This document shows positions 30,557 to 40,524 of a stretch of DNA of 64,000 bases, piece by piece (position 1 is the stretch's first letter; each line of letters begins with the position of its first letter). The translations under genes were made by a program, and so were the position numbers. Source of the stretch: Cyanobacteria bacterium CG_2015-22_32_23 (GTDB lineage: Bacteria > Cyanobacteriota > Cyanobacteriia > Cyanobacteriales > Cyanobacteriaceae); assembly GCA_009993045.1 (NCBI GenBank), contig JAACUG010000083.1:1-64000 (forward strand), read 5' to 3'. The notes under the pieces were generated by a model that worked only from the letters and a program-made list of their open reading frames with translations, was not told the DNA's origin and ran no database searches.

Positions 30557-30792
30557 TATAGATAATAGAGATTAATGACGTTTATTAGGGGCAAAAACAG
30601 ATATTATTTAATTAATCTATCATTATTAAGTTCACAATCATCTATTGCTAATTATTAGTAACTATAATACTATTTTTAGAAGGGTAAAATTGATCACTTT
30701 CCTTTGAACAGAAAATGGAAAATTATCCCTTGGCAATCTCAGAATAAATAACTGATTTACCATAAATATTAATTAACTATCTGGATAATGGC

Positions 30793-32388
30793 GTGATGAA
30801 AAAAAGAGCATTAAAAGACTGCATTCTCGGTGCTATTGATATTGGCACAAATTCGATACATATGGTAGTTGTAAAAATTAACGCTCAAATTCCTTCTTTC
30901 AGTATCATTGCTAAAGAGAAAGATACCGTTAGATTAGGCGATCGCAATTTTGAAACAGGGAATCTTACAGAAGAAGCGATAAATCGTTCTTTAGCAGCCC
31001 TAAAACGTTGTAAACATTTAGCGCAGAGTTTAAAAGTTGATCAAATTATTGCAGTAGCGACAAGTGCCACAAGAGAAGCACCGAATGGGAAAGATTTTTT
31101 AAAACAAATAGAGACAGAATTAGGTATTGTGGTGGACTTAATTTCAGGTCCTGAAGAAGCTCGAAGAATCTATCTAGGAGTGCTATCTGGCATGGATTTT
31201 GGCGGAAAAGTTCATGGTATGATTGATATTGGCGGAGGCTCAACAGAGATAATTTTAGGAGATAATCAAGAGGCAAGATTTTTAAGTAGTACAAAAATTG
31301 GTGCAGTTAGTCTTACAAGAGATTTTATTCATAGTGATCCCCTCAGCAATCAAGAATATATTACTTTACAATGTTACGTTAGAGGAATATTAGAGCGCCC
31401 CGTAGAAGAATTTAAAAACGCCCTCAAATTAGGGGAAAAGCCTGTATTAGTAGGCACATCAGGCACAGCAGAAACTTTAGCCTTAATTCATTCTTCGGAA
31501 AATCAAGGAGTAGCACCTTTAAAGTTAAATGGTTATCAAATATCAAGACAAGATATAGAAAAAATTTTACATAAATTAATTGGGATGAATTACGCCCAAA
31601 GGGCTAGTTTACCAGCAATGTCCGAACGTAGAGCCGAAATTATCATCTCAGGCACTATAATCTTACTAGAAGCCATGAAAATGTTAGATATTGATTGTCT
31701 CACTATTTGTGAACGGGCTTTAAGAGAAGGAGTTATTGTTGACTGGATGTTGCAAAATGGCTACATTGAAGATCGTCTTTCCTTTCAAGGAGAAGTTCGC
31801 CCTCGTAATATTTATAAAATAGCTCATAAATATCAAGTGGACTTAAACCACGCTGATAAAATAGCCGATTTTGCCCTTAATATCTTTGACTCCATCAAAA
31901 ATCAATTACATTTCTGGGGCGATTTAGAGCGAGAATACCTTTGGTCTGCTACTATTTTACATAATTCTGGTTTGTATATTTCTCATAGCGCCCATCATAA
32001 ACACTCTTATTATTTAATCCGCAACGCCGAGTTATTGGGATTTAGTGAAATCGAAATCGAGTTAATTGCTCAAATTGCCCGTTATCACCGTAAAAGTAAA
32101 CCAAAGCGTAAACATGAAACCTATGCTAATTTATCGGATTCTCACCGTAAAATGATTAAACAATTAAGTGCTATTCTTAGATTAGCCATTGCCCTTGATC
32201 GTCGTCAAATTCGAGCTATTAAAACCTTAGAATGTAGATATGATCATGAATATAGACAACTTCATTTACATTTAACTCCTCGTCAACCCAATGATGATTG
32301 TGCTTTAGAATTATGGAATTTAGATTATAAAAAACCTATTTTTGAGCAAGAATATCAAGTTAAAGTTTTAACCACTTTACATAAATAA
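30793..32388 (+). CDS. ppx: Exopolyphosphatase / guanosine pentaphosphate phosphohydrolase
   Basis: A 531-residue member of the Ppx/GppA family, which releases phosphate from polyphosphate and can hydrolyse pppGpp. The ASKHA fold is marked by AIDIGTNSIHMVVV near the N-terminus and GMIDIGGGSTEIILG near 140. A C-terminal HD-like domain has HNSGLYISHSAHHKHSYYLI. Two adjacent ATG codons (30793 and 30796) are possible starts. Ppx and GppA activities cannot be separated by sequence. cpcE follows 30 bp later, so they may be cotranscribed. Confidence 0.9.
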   Translation: MMKKRALKDCILGAIDIGTNSIHMVVVKINAQIPSFSIIAKEKDTVRLGDRNFETGNLTEEAINRSLAALKRCKHLAQSLKVDQIIAVATSATREAPNGKDFLKQIETELGIVVDLISGPEEARRIYLGVLSGMDFGGKVHGMIDIGGGSTEIILGDNQEARFLSSTKIGAVSLTRDFIHSDPLSNQEYITLQCYVRGILERPVEEFKNALKLGEKPVLVGTSGTAETLALIHSSENQGVAPLKLNGYQISRQDIEKILHKLIGMNYAQRASLPAMSERRAEIIISGTIILLEAMKMLDIDCLTICERALREGVIVDWMLQNGYIEDRLSFQGEVRPRNIYKIAHKYQVDLNHADKIADFALNIFDSIKNQLHFWGDLEREYLWSATILHNSGLYISHSAHHKHSYYLIRNAELLGFSEIEIELIAQIARYHRKSKPKRKHETYANLSDSHRKMIKQLSAILRLAIALDRRQIRAIKTLECRYDHEYRQLHLHLTPRQPNDDCALELWNLDYKKPIFEQEYQVKVLTTLHK

Positions 32389-32418
32389 TTATTCATTATT
32401 CACTATATACTATTAATT

Positions 32419-33240
32419 ATGAATACAGAAATATCTATGACTCCAGAAATTGCGATCGCCAATTTGAACCAAAAAAAAGACTTAGGATTAAGATATTATG
32501 CAGCGTGGTGGTTAGGAAAATTTCGAGTAAAAACAGCCATAGCCGTAGAAAGCCTGATAAAAGCCCTCAAAGATGAAGAAGATAGAGCACCTGATGGGGG
32601 TTTTCCTTTGCGTAGAAATGCGGCTAAAGCCCTAGGTAAACTAGATGATTTGAGGGCTGTTGAGCCTTTAATTCAATGTTTTGAGTGCGATGATTATTAT
32701 GTCAGAGAATCCGCCGCCCAAGCCTTAGAAATGTTAGGAGATTCAAGAGCAATTCAACCTTTAATGAATCTTTTAGATAATGCCGTTAAAGAGGATAAAT
32801 TAACGAATTATGCAGTAGAACAAGTCATCGGTAAACCTTATCTAAATCAGCCCTATGAAGCGATTATCGAAGCTTTAGGAACACTTTTCGCTAAAAATGC
32901 TATAAATCTAATTAAACCCTTTCTTGAGCATCCTACCCCAAAGATAGCTTATGCCGCCGCTAGGGCGATGTATCAATTAACCGATGATGATGTTTATGGA
33001 GAAATATTAGTAACTGCATTAAAAGGTAAAGAGTTACAACTAAGAAGATCCGCTTTGATGGATTTAGGCGCTATTGGTTATGTAAAATCAGGGGAAGCCA
33101 TTGGTAAAGCCTATGCAGAAAATAGCTTAAAATTGATTGCCATGAAAGGATTATTAGAGTCTCAAGTCAAAAAAGATTCTACCACCGAATTATCCCCAGA
33201 TACCATTAAATTAATGGCAATAATGGATAGCCTTTTATAG
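32419..33240 (+). CDS. cpcE: Phycocyanobilin lyase subunit CpcE (HEAT-repeat)
   Basis: With CpcF, CpcE attaches phycocyanobilin to Cys84 of the phycocyanin alpha subunit. This 273-residue protein has the typical CpcE opening LGLRYYAAWWLGKFRVKTAIAVESLI, PLRRNAAKALGKLDDLRAVEPLI and YYVRESAAQALEMLGDSRAI, which are HEAT/PBS-lyase repeats, and continues with repeats to the C-terminus. No phycocyanin genes and no cpcF are adjacent, so it has left the cpc operon. An EF-class lyase for another bilin protein cannot be excluded, but the length and motifs favour CpcE. Confidence 0.8.
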   Translation: MNTEISMTPEIAIANLNQKKDLGLRYYAAWWLGKFRVKTAIAVESLIKALKDEEDRAPDGGFPLRRNAAKALGKLDDLRAVEPLIQCFECDDYYVRESAAQALEMLGDSRAIQPLMNLLDNAVKEDKLTNYAVEQVIGKPYLNQPYEAIIEALGTLFAKNAINLIKPFLEHPTPKIAYAAARAMYQLTDDDVYGEILVTALKGKELQLRRSALMDLGAIGYVKSGEAIGKAYAENSLKLIAMKGLLESQVKKDSTTELSPDTIKLMAIMDSLL

Positions 33241-33272
33241 TAATTAATGATTTTTTCTATCTCCTAAAAATT

Positions 33273-34223
33273 ATGATTGAAGTTGAAAATTTAAGTAAAA
33301 TTTACGGTGCGACTCAAGCCATTAAAGATATTTCTTTTTCCGTAGAAAAGGGTACTATTTTAGGATTTTTAGGAGCGAATGGTGCTGGTAAAACCACCAC
33401 AATGCGTATTCTTAGCGGTTATATTCCAGCAACGACAGGAAAAGTCACCATAGCTGGTTTTGAAGTCCATGAAAACCCTATGGCAGTAAGAGAAAGAATT
33501 GGTTACTTACCTGAAAATCCTCCTCTTTATACGGATATGACAGTGAGAGAATATCTTAGTTTCGTGACAAAAATTAAAGGAGTTTCGAGAACACAACGAG
33601 GAGAAAAAATCAAAAAGGCTTTACAATGTTGTCAGATAGAAGATCGAGCAGATACCATTATCAGAAAATTATCTAAAGGTTATCGTCAAAGAGTTGGTAT
33701 CGCCCAAGCTATTGTTCATGATCCACCCGTGATAATATTAGATGAGCCTACCGTAGGTTTAGATCCTCGTCAAATTATCGAAGTTAGAAACCTGATTAAA
33801 AGTTTAGCAGGAGAAAGGACTGTTATTTTATCTACCCATATTTTACCCGAAGTAAGTATGACCTGTGATTTAGTTACAATTATCAATAAAGGTATGGTTG
33901 TAACAACTGGAACTCCTGATGAACTTTTGCAACAAATGCAAGGTAACGCAGGTTATGAAATAGAAGTAGAAGGCGATATTAGTAATTTAGTTATCAAATT
34001 AAAGCAAATTTTAGGAGTTAAAACTGTCAAGATAACAGAAATAAGTGAAAGAAAAAATCGTTTTTTGATTAATATTTCCCTTGATAAAAATTATGATATG
34101 GGAAAAGATATTGCTTCCACTATTGTTTATGAAGGCATTGGTATTTATGAGATGAAAAGAAGTCATCCTTCCCTTGAAGATGTCTTTTTACAACTTACAA
34201 CTAACGAAAATTTAACGGAATAA
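33273..34223 (+). CDS. ABC-2 type transporter ATP-binding protein
   Basis: A 316-residue ABC ATPase with Walker A GANGAGKTT near 36-44, Q-loop region YLPENPPLY, signature LSKGYRQRV, Walker B VIILDEPTVGLD and the H-loop STHIL. The C-terminal 80 residues are the extension typical of NatA/GldA-type exporters. The usual downstream ABC-2 permease gene is absent; the next gene is a convergent ferredoxin. The substrate is unknown. Confidence 0.9.
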   Translation: MIEVENLSKIYGATQAIKDISFSVEKGTILGFLGANGAGKTTTMRILSGYIPATTGKVTIAGFEVHENPMAVRERIGYLPENPPLYTDMTVREYLSFVTKIKGVSRTQRGEKIKKALQCCQIEDRADTIIRKLSKGYRQRVGIAQAIVHDPPVIILDEPTVGLDPRQIIEVRNLIKSLAGERTVILSTHILPEVSMTCDLVTIINKGMVVTTGTPDELLQQMQGNAGYEIEVEGDISNLVIKLKQILGVKTVKITEISERKNRFLINISLDKNYDMGKDIASTIVYEGIGIYEMKRSHPSLEDVFLQLTTNENLTE

Positions 34224-34315
34224 TTTTGAAAAGATGCGTTACGATTAATTAACACATCTCCTAAAATAATTAAAAGTTTTTTATTTATACATAAATATTG
34301 TTAAATTATCACAAA

Positions 34316-34648
34316 TTAAAAATCTAATAAAGCGTCTTCTTGATGAGTTAAAATAACACAGTCAGAAGTAACAAAAGTTCGACAAGTTAATAAAAATCCT
34401 GCTGCTTCTTCTTCAGGTTTTAAAAAAGTATGATCATGAATAATTGTACCTTCTAAAAGTTTAGCCGCACAAGTGACACAAATTCCAGCATTGCACGATA
34501 AAGGTAAATTAATTCCGTTAGCTATTGCTACATCACTAATATATTCATTTTCTTTGACGTTTAAGATTACTTTTTCACCGTCAGGTTTTATTAATGTTAC
34601 TTGATGAGTTTTAATAGATAAAGGAGAATTTATCTTCATAGTAGTCAT
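34316..34648 (-). CDS. Plant-type [2Fe-2S] ferredoxin
   Basis: A 110-residue soluble electron carrier. The cluster ligands are Cys52, Cys57 and Cys60 (SCNAGICVTC) and Cys89 (LLTCR), the CX4CX2C...C plant-type pattern. Compared with photosynthetic PetF it has an extended N-terminus (about 14 residues) and the tail ILTHQEDALLDF, seen in minor ferredoxin paralogues of cyanobacteria. The electron partner is unknown and no reductase is adjacent. Confidence 0.88.
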   Translation of the reverse strand: MTTMKINSPLSIKTHQVTLIKPDGEKVILNVKENEYISDVAIANGINLPLSCNAGICVTCAAKLLEGTIIHDHTFLKPEEEAAGFLLTCRTFVTSDCVILTHQEDALLDF

Positions 34649-34989
34649 AATTTTTATTTTTTAAATTAATGAGTGAATTATTCATTATCACTAAATAATT
34701 TTTGATTTTTTTTAACTTAACTTTCGTAATAGTTTTTTTTGGTTTTACTGCCGATATTTTTGATTTTTATAGTTAAATTGGTAAATTTTTTATAATTAGT
34801 ATCTAGACTTCTAATATTAAGTTTTGTAAAAATTTTAATTATTTTTTTGGTGATAATTGTTCGTATTGTATCAATTAAAACATTAATGCAAAAGATTATT
34901 GTTAAAAATCGTAAGAAATATTAATATTACAAAATATATCTATCAGAGTAAATGCCATTAACCCTCACCAAAATACTATGAGGCAAATC
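34649..34989. other. Intergenic region between ferredoxin and SWIM genes
   Basis: 341 bp of very AT-rich sequence upstream of the ferredoxin gene and downstream of the SWIM gene. I see no ORF with a credible start, no tRNA, no strong terminator and no recognised operator. It presumably holds the ferredoxin promoter. Confidence 0.5.
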
Positions 34990-35805
34990 CTAATTAGTAA
35001 GAGCAATGGTCATAGCTTTAGCTGGTATGGTATTATAAACTTGGGTTAAATATTGCATTACTGCCTGAGAATCGTTAAGAGATAAAGGAATATTACCTAA
35101 GACATCAAGGATAGTTTTATTTTCCGTTGGTGGTACAATTACCACTAAAGAAGAATCTAAAGCCTCGTCATATTCCCAGAAGTTATCAATAGTTAAAGGT
35201 GCAGATATTTTGTTAACATTATTTTTACTCTTCGGAATTGACTTGATTTTGCCTAACATTTCAGGTTGTAAAGTTTTTCCTGATAGTTGATGACTACGAC
35301 ATATTCGCAACCCTTCTAAAATTTGCTCTTTACTTCTACCGCGCAATTGGAATATGATAAAAGGGTCTTCACTAAAACGATCTGCTAATTGATAATAAAC
35401 TGCACCAATATGTTTACAAGGATTAGCTTTATCAGGACAAGTACAACGAGATTTGACATCCGTTAAGTTAAAGGGAAATAAACTTAAACCGTTTTTGATG
35501 AAAACTTGCTCTATTTCTGAAGGCATTTCACCTACTAACAATTGTGCGGCTAAAATTGCCTTTTCTGCCATAGTAGTAATGACATATCCCCAATCTTCAT
35601 CGGAAAAAGCATCTAATGCTAATGTTACCTTATAGGGTTTTTCTTCTGTGCCTTGCACTTCTGCAATTAATTGAGATTGTTTAAATTCGATATTTAAGAC
35701 ATTACCTTCACGAGAGTAATTACGCGCCCTTTCTAGCCTTTTTTTGAAACGATAAGAATCTAATAATTCTAACCATTTTTCTACCCACCATTGTCTATTA
35801 ATCAT
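34990..35805 (-). CDS. SWIM zinc-finger protein
   Basis: A 271-residue protein with a SWIM zinc finger, CTCPDKANPCKH: Cys121, Cys123, Cys130 and His132 in the CxCxnCxH pattern. The N-terminal part (WWVEKWLELLDSYRFKKRLERARNYSREG) is characteristic of bacterial SWIM proteins that often sit beside SNF2-family helicases and act in DNA transactions. No helicase is adjacent here. smc lies divergently upstream, which may be coincidence. Confidence 0.85.
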   Translation of the reverse strand: MINRQWWVEKWLELLDSYRFKKRLERARNYSREGNVLNIEFKQSQLIAEVQGTEEKPYKVTLALDAFSDEDWGYVITTMAEKAILAAQLLVGEMPSEIEQVFIKNGLSLFPFNLTDVKSRCTCPDKANPCKHIGAVYYQLADRFSEDPFIIFQLRGRSKEQILEGLRICRSHQLSGKTLQPEMLGKIKSIPKSKNNVNKISAPLTIDNFWEYDEALDSSLVVIVPPTENKTILDVLGNIPLSLNDSQAVMQYLTQVYNTIPAKAMTIALTN

Positions 35806-35880
35806 ATTGTTTAATTTTTAATTTTCTGAAGATAACAGATTAAACGTAAATAATCTCTTTCTCTGATGTTTAAAGATTAA

Positions 35881-36021
35881 TATAAGCATTAAAGCATTTA
35901 TAAATAGTATATTTTAAAAGTAATAAAAATAACTAATAATCTTCCCTGCCTTTTGTCTTTTACCCTTTACTCTTTGCCCTTTGATAAAGTAAACATACAA
36001 TTAATTTTGCCTACTTACTTA
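35881..36021. repeat. Dispersed repeat D, copy 2, with heptamer insert
   Basis: The same flanks as 15221-15324 (TATAAGCATTAAA at the left, TTAATTTTGCCTACTTACTT at the right), in the same orientation. The centre is expanded by heptamer-like units (TTTTGTC, TTTTACC, CTTTACT, CTTTGCC). It occupies part of the 388-bp gap between the divergent SWIM and smc genes. The remainder includes TTTCTAATA-type repeat fragments near 36165-36187 and presumably the smc promoter. Confidence 0.7.
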
Positions 36022-36193
36022 ATTATTATAACCTTGATAAACTATGGAATTTCTGATGATCCTATGTCAGACAAATGATAGAATAAAATGACTAAAATTA
36101 GAATTAATTGTCAACCTTAGCTTTAAATATGAAATAAGTAATTGTTAATAACTCTTAATTCCTCATTTCTAATATCCCATTTCTAATTAAAAT

Positions 36194-39100
36194 ATGGTAT
36201 TTGTTAAACGTGTAGAATTGTCTCGTTTTAAATCTTTTGGAGGTAATAATTCAGTTCCTTTTTTACCCGGATTTACTGTCATTTCAGGACCAAATGGCTC
36301 AGGAAAATCTAATATTTTAGATGCTTTATTATTCTGTTTAGGTTTAGCAAGTTCAAAGGGAATGAGGGCGGAAAGACTACCAGATTTGATTAATAACAGT
36401 CAAAACGGTAATGGAAAAGTGATGGAGACAGTAGTTTCAGTTACCTTTGATTTAGAAAATTTAGAAGGGTTAAATAACAGTATAGTAGAAAAAAAAGAAG
36501 ATATTAATATCATTAATTATTCAGAAAAAGAAGAATTTTATACAGATAATCAAGAAGAAAATAAATTAAATAATATTGAAAATAAAGAAGAAAAAAAGCT
36601 AAATTTAGAATCACTATCAGAATTAAAAGTAACAAGACGTTTAAGAGTAACAAAAGGAGGAAGTTATGCCTCGACATTTTATTTGAATGATAGTCCTTGT
36701 ACAGCTAATGAGCTACATGAGCAATTAAATCGTCTGCGGATTTATCCTGAAGGTTACAACGTGGTTTTGCAAGGGGATGTTACTCGCATTATTACCATGA
36801 ATACCAAGGAAAGACGAGGAATTATTGATGAATTAGCAGGAGTTGCAGAATTTGATCGCAAAATTGAGCAAACTAAGGCAACCTTAGATGGAGTAAAGGA
36901 AAGAGAGGAGAAATGCCATATTATTCAAGATGAATTAATCCAAAATAGTGCTAAGTTGAAGCAAGATTCCGAAAAAGCAGCAAAATATCAAAAAATTAAG
37001 GTACAAATTCAGGAAAAAAAACAGTGGGAAATAGTAATTAATTTTCGTTATTTAGAGCAACAGAAAAAGGAGATAGAAAAGCAGTTATTAGATTTAGAAA
37101 TTCAGCAGAAAAATAAGACAGAATTATTAATTAAAATTCAAAATAAAATTAATGATAATAAAATTGAGTTAGTCAAATTAAATCAAGAAATTAAAGCATT
37201 AGGAGAAGAAGAACAAATTAATGTTGCTTCTCGTCTAGCTACTCAAAAGGCAAAACGACAACAATTACAGCAAACACTAGATGGATTAATAAAAAATGAG
37301 AAAGAAACAAAAATTAAAGAGGAAGAAATAACAAAAAAAATAAAAGACTATCAGCAACAATTAGAGAGTTTATCGGCAAAAATTGAGCAGTTAGAAAACG
37401 AGCATATTCCTCAATTAGAAAGTCAAAAAAATTATGTTAAAACTGAGTTAGATAACTATAAAAAACAAGCACAAGAAATAGCTTCTCAATCTCAAGCGTG
37501 GGTAGCAAAGCAAACAGAATTAAACCAAGAAATCGGCGTTATTCAAAAAGAGTTAAATCCTTTACTAACTCAACAAGCATTATTAACAGAAAGATGTCAA
37601 CAATTGCAATTAACTATTAAAAATGAAAATGAGCAATTAAAGAAGTTAGATGAAGATATTATTAGTAAAGTTGACCAAGTTTCGCTTTTTATCGCTGAAA
37701 ATCAAGATTCAGAGGGGAATATTCAAACTTTAGCCGAAAAATTAGCAAAAATTGAAGCAGAAATTTCCTTAAACCAAGATACCATCAATCGCCTACAAAT
37801 TGAGCAACGGGAAAAACAACGAAAGTTAGACAAATTAGAAGCAACCAAACAAGCACAACAAGAAGTACAAGGCACTTATGCAAGTAAGATTATTCTTAAC
37901 TCAGATTTACCCGGTGTATGTGGTTTAGTGGCACAATTAGGGGAAGTCAATTCTCTTTATCAATTGGCGTTAGAAATCTCGGCGGGTAGTCGTTTAGGCT
38001 TTATCGTGGTAGAAGATGATTCCATTGCGGCGATGGGTATTAAATTATTAAAGCAACAAAAGGCTGGAAGGGCGACTTTTTTACCGTTGAATAAGATACA
38101 GTCTCCCCGTTTAAATATTCCTAGAGAAATTTCTCAAGCAAAAGGTTTTATTGATTTAGCGGCTAATTTAGTTAAGTTTGAGCCTAAATATCAAGGAATT
38201 TTTGCTTATGTTTTCGGAAATACTGTTATTTTTGAAGATTTAGACTCCGCACGAAAACTAACAGGGCAAGGGCGTATTGTTACTTTAGATGGAGAGTTAT
38301 TAGAAACTTCTGGGGCGATGACTGGAGGAAGTGTGTCTCAACGTTCAAGCCTTAAATTTGGTAGGGTTTCATCAACGGAAAGTAAAGAGTTTCAGGAGTT
38401 AAATGACCGTGTTAGAGAAATTGAAGACATAATTATCCAGCTTAGTTTGAAAATATCAGAAAAAAGAGACTTTGTCAAGCAGTGGTCAGAACAGTTAAAT
38501 CAAGAAAGACAAAAAAGACAGAAAAAACAGTTAATTTTAGAGCAATGTCAGCAAGAAATTAGTCGTTTAGAAAAAGAGAAAGAAAAAATTATTGAGTCCA
38601 ATGCTAATAACTATCAAGATTTAGTTAAAGGAAAACAAGAGTTAACTAAACTTGAGAAAAACTTGCCTTTATTACAAGAAAAATTAATAGAAAAACAAGG
38701 AGAATTAAAAGATTTAGAATCTAGCTATGATAATCAACAGTGGCAAAATTTACAGCAGATAATTAGTCAACAAGAATTGTTATTAGAAGAAAGACAATTA
38801 GCATTAAATGAAAGTAAGCAAAATTTACAAAGATTAATTAGTCAAAAGGAAGATTTACAAATAAGAATCCAAGATAGTCAGGAAAATATTAATAGCTTAT
38901 TGACTCAACAAAATCAAGTCAAGGAAGATAAAGTTAAGTTAACTAATGAGTTAAAAATAATTGAGGAAGATATTAATAAGTATGAAAATATTTTTCAAGA
39001 ATTAGCTCAAAAATTAGAGACAATTAAAGAAATAAGAAATAAACAAGAAAGTCAGATTAAAAAGTTAGAAAGTGAACAACAACAGTTACAATGGGCATTA

Positions 39101-39928
39101 GAAAAAATAGTTTTACAACACCAAGAATCTCAAACAAAATTATATGATCTAACTTTACAAATAGAAGAAATTAGCCAAGATTTACCCAATCCTTTACCTG
39201 AAATTCCTTGGTTAGTTAATAATAGTAAAAGTGGTGAAATTAATAATAAAATAACCTTCGATAGTTTACAAGATCAACTAGAGCAAATTAAACAAGAAAT
39301 TCGTCAAGGAGAGAAAAAATTAGAAGCCCTTGAGCCTGTTAATATGTTAGCTTTAGAACAGTACAAAAAAAATCAGGAAAGACTAGAAGAATTGTCAAAA
39401 AAATTAACAACTTTAGTAAAAGAAAGAACAGAATTATTATTACGAGTAGAAAATTTTACTACTTTAAGATTAAGAGCATTTAAAGAATCTTTTACTGCGG
39501 TTAATGAAAACTTTAAAACAATTTTTGCGACTCTTTCTGAGGGGGATGGTTACTTAAAATTAGAGGACGAAAATAATCCTTTTAATGGTGGTTTAACTTT
39601 AGTTGCTCATCCTAAAGGAAAACCAGTACAAAGATTAAGTTCGATGTCGGGGGGAGAAAAATCTTTAACGGCTTTAAGTTTCATTTTCGCTTTACAAAGG
39701 TATCGCCCTTCTCCTTTTTATGCCTTCGATGAGGTAGATATGTTTTTAGATGGTGCGAATGTAGAAAAACTGTCAAAAATGATTCAACAACAGGCGAAAT
39801 CTGCTCAATTTATTGTGGTAAGTTTAAGACGACCAATGATTGAGGCTTCTCAACGTACTATTGGAGTAACTCAAGCTAAAGGTGCTTATACTCAAGTTTT
39901 GGGGATTAAGTTAACCATGGATAATTAG
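36194..39928 (+). CDS. smc: Chromosome segregation protein SMC
   Basis: A 1244-residue condensin ATPase that organises the chromosome with ScpA/ScpB. The N-terminal head has Walker A GPNGSGKSN near residues 31-39. Long coiled coils flank a hinge (about 560-690, GVCGLVAQLGEVNSLYQLA...TGGSVSQRSSL). The C-terminal head has the signature LSSMSGGEKSLTALSF and Walker B FYAFDEVDMFLDG. An acidic, low-complexity insertion near residues 95-145 (many E, N and K) interrupts the N-terminal head. ScpA/B genes are not in the window. Confidence 0.96.
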   Translation: MVFVKRVELSRFKSFGGNNSVPFLPGFTVISGPNGSGKSNILDALLFCLGLASSKGMRAERLPDLINNSQNGNGKVMETVVSVTFDLENLEGLNNSIVEKKEDINIINYSEKEEFYTDNQEENKLNNIENKEEKKLNLESLSELKVTRRLRVTKGGSYASTFYLNDSPCTANELHEQLNRLRIYPEGYNVVLQGDVTRIITMNTKERRGIIDELAGVAEFDRKIEQTKATLDGVKEREEKCHIIQDELIQNSAKLKQDSEKAAKYQKIKVQIQEKKQWEIVINFRYLEQQKKEIEKQLLDLEIQQKNKTELLIKIQNKINDNKIELVKLNQEIKALGEEEQINVASRLATQKAKRQQLQQTLDGLIKNEKETKIKEEEITKKIKDYQQQLESLSAKIEQLENEHIPQLESQKNYVKTELDNYKKQAQEIASQSQAWVAKQTELNQEIGVIQKELNPLLTQQALLTERCQQLQLTIKNENEQLKKLDEDIISKVDQVSLFIAENQDSEGNIQTLAEKLAKIEAEISLNQDTINRLQIEQREKQRKLDKLEATKQAQQEVQGTYASKIILNSDLPGVCGLVAQLGEVNSLYQLALEISAGSRLGFIVVEDDSIAAMGIKLLKQQKAGRATFLPLNKIQSPRLNIPREISQAKGFIDLAANLVKFEPKYQGIFAYVFGNTVIFEDLDSARKLTGQGRIVTLDGELLETSGAMTGGSVSQRSSLKFGRVSSTESKEFQELNDRVREIEDIIIQLSLKISEKRDFVKQWSEQLNQERQKRQKKQLILEQCQQEISRLEKEKEKIIESNANNYQDLVKGKQELTKLEKNLPLLQEKLIEKQGELKDLESSYDNQQWQNLQQIISQQELLLEERQLALNESKQNLQRLISQKEDLQIRIQDSQENINSLLTQQNQVKEDKVKLTNELKIIEEDINKYENIFQELAQKLETIKEIRNKQESQIKKLESEQQQLQWALEKIVLQHQESQTKLYDLTLQIEEISQDLPNPLPEIPWLVNNSKSGEINNKITFDSLQDQLEQIKQEIRQGEKKLEALEPVNMLALEQYKKNQERLEELSKKLTTLVKERTELLLRVENFTTLRLRAFKESFTAVNENFKTIFATLSEGDGYLKLEDENNPFNGGLTLVAHPKGKPVQRLSSMSGGEKSLTALSFIFALQRYRPSPFYAFDEVDMFLDGANVEKLSKMIQQQAKSAQFIVVSLRRPMIEASQRTIGVTQAKGAYTQVLGIKLTMDN

Positions 39929-40117
39929 CTTTTTCTTACGAATTCTCTTTGATTAAATTGGAGATATTCACAACGTGGCACTGTGGGGTTGCTAATATTT
40001 TGTATTATTTTACCATCTTTTCATGTTAATTATAATTTTGCAAGAGGTATATTCAAGAAAATGAGCAAATTCCGATAAAATGGAGAGTTGTTAATTAAAT
40101 AAATATTAGAAATTACC

Positions 40118-40318
40118 ATGGAAGTAGGACAAAAAGTCAAAATTTGTCGTTTAAAAGAGAAAGTATCGCCTGAAATTATAGAAAAAGCACAACAAGGACA
40201 ACAAGGTGTAATTAAATCTTTCAAAATGACGGATGGTAGCGGTATCGGTGTATTTGTACAATTTTCTGATGCTACTACTAACTGGTTTTTTGAAGATGAA
40301 ATCCAAGTTGTAAGTTAG
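40118..40318 (+). CDS. DUF2862 small protein
   Basis: A 66-residue soluble protein, MEVGQKVKICRLKEKVSPEI...GQQGVIKSFKMTDGSGIGVFVQF...WFFEDEIQVV. It matches the small cyanobacterial/plastid DUF2862 family with an SH3-like beta-barrel appearance. The function is not established. An ATTACCATGGAAG context gives a clear ATG; the gene stands alone before the second MITE copy. Confidence 0.8.
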   Translation: MEVGQKVKICRLKEKVSPEIIEKAQQGQQGVIKSFKMTDGSGIGVFVQFSDATTNWFFEDEIQVVS

Positions 40319-40368
40319 AAATTTGCAATCTGTCGGGGTGAATTGGTTTCACCCAAATAATAGTTATT

Positions 40369-40524
40369 ACTCAGATCTTGCACCTCGTTAAAAATTAACT
40401 GGTGATGCTAGGGCAAAGGGCAAGGGGCAAAGGACAAAGGGATTAAAATTGACTCAAACTATACTAAAATTGATTTTTTGACTTTTTTTTATTAAGTATT
40501 TTTGATCTGATGCAAGATCTCAGT
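40369..40524. mobile_element. MITE-like element, family 1, copy B (inverted relative to copy A)
   Basis: A 156-bp element with terminal inverted repeats ACTCAGATCTTGCA and ACTGAGATCTTGCA (reverse complement of the right end). Its reverse complement matches 8111-8308 almost base for base on both sides of a heptamer array. Here the array has only four units (GGGCAAA-like, 40411-40440). ATT on both sides may be a 3-bp target duplication. It lies in the 432-bp gap between DUF2862 and the membrane-protein gene. No transposase is encoded. The rest of the gap is AT-rich without recognised sites. Confidence 0.8.

Noticed and set aside
36541-36600. Possible frameshift or inserted element in smc at the acidic segment
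   Set aside because: The frame is continuous and the codons match the gene's style; an in-frame low-complexity insertion explains it.
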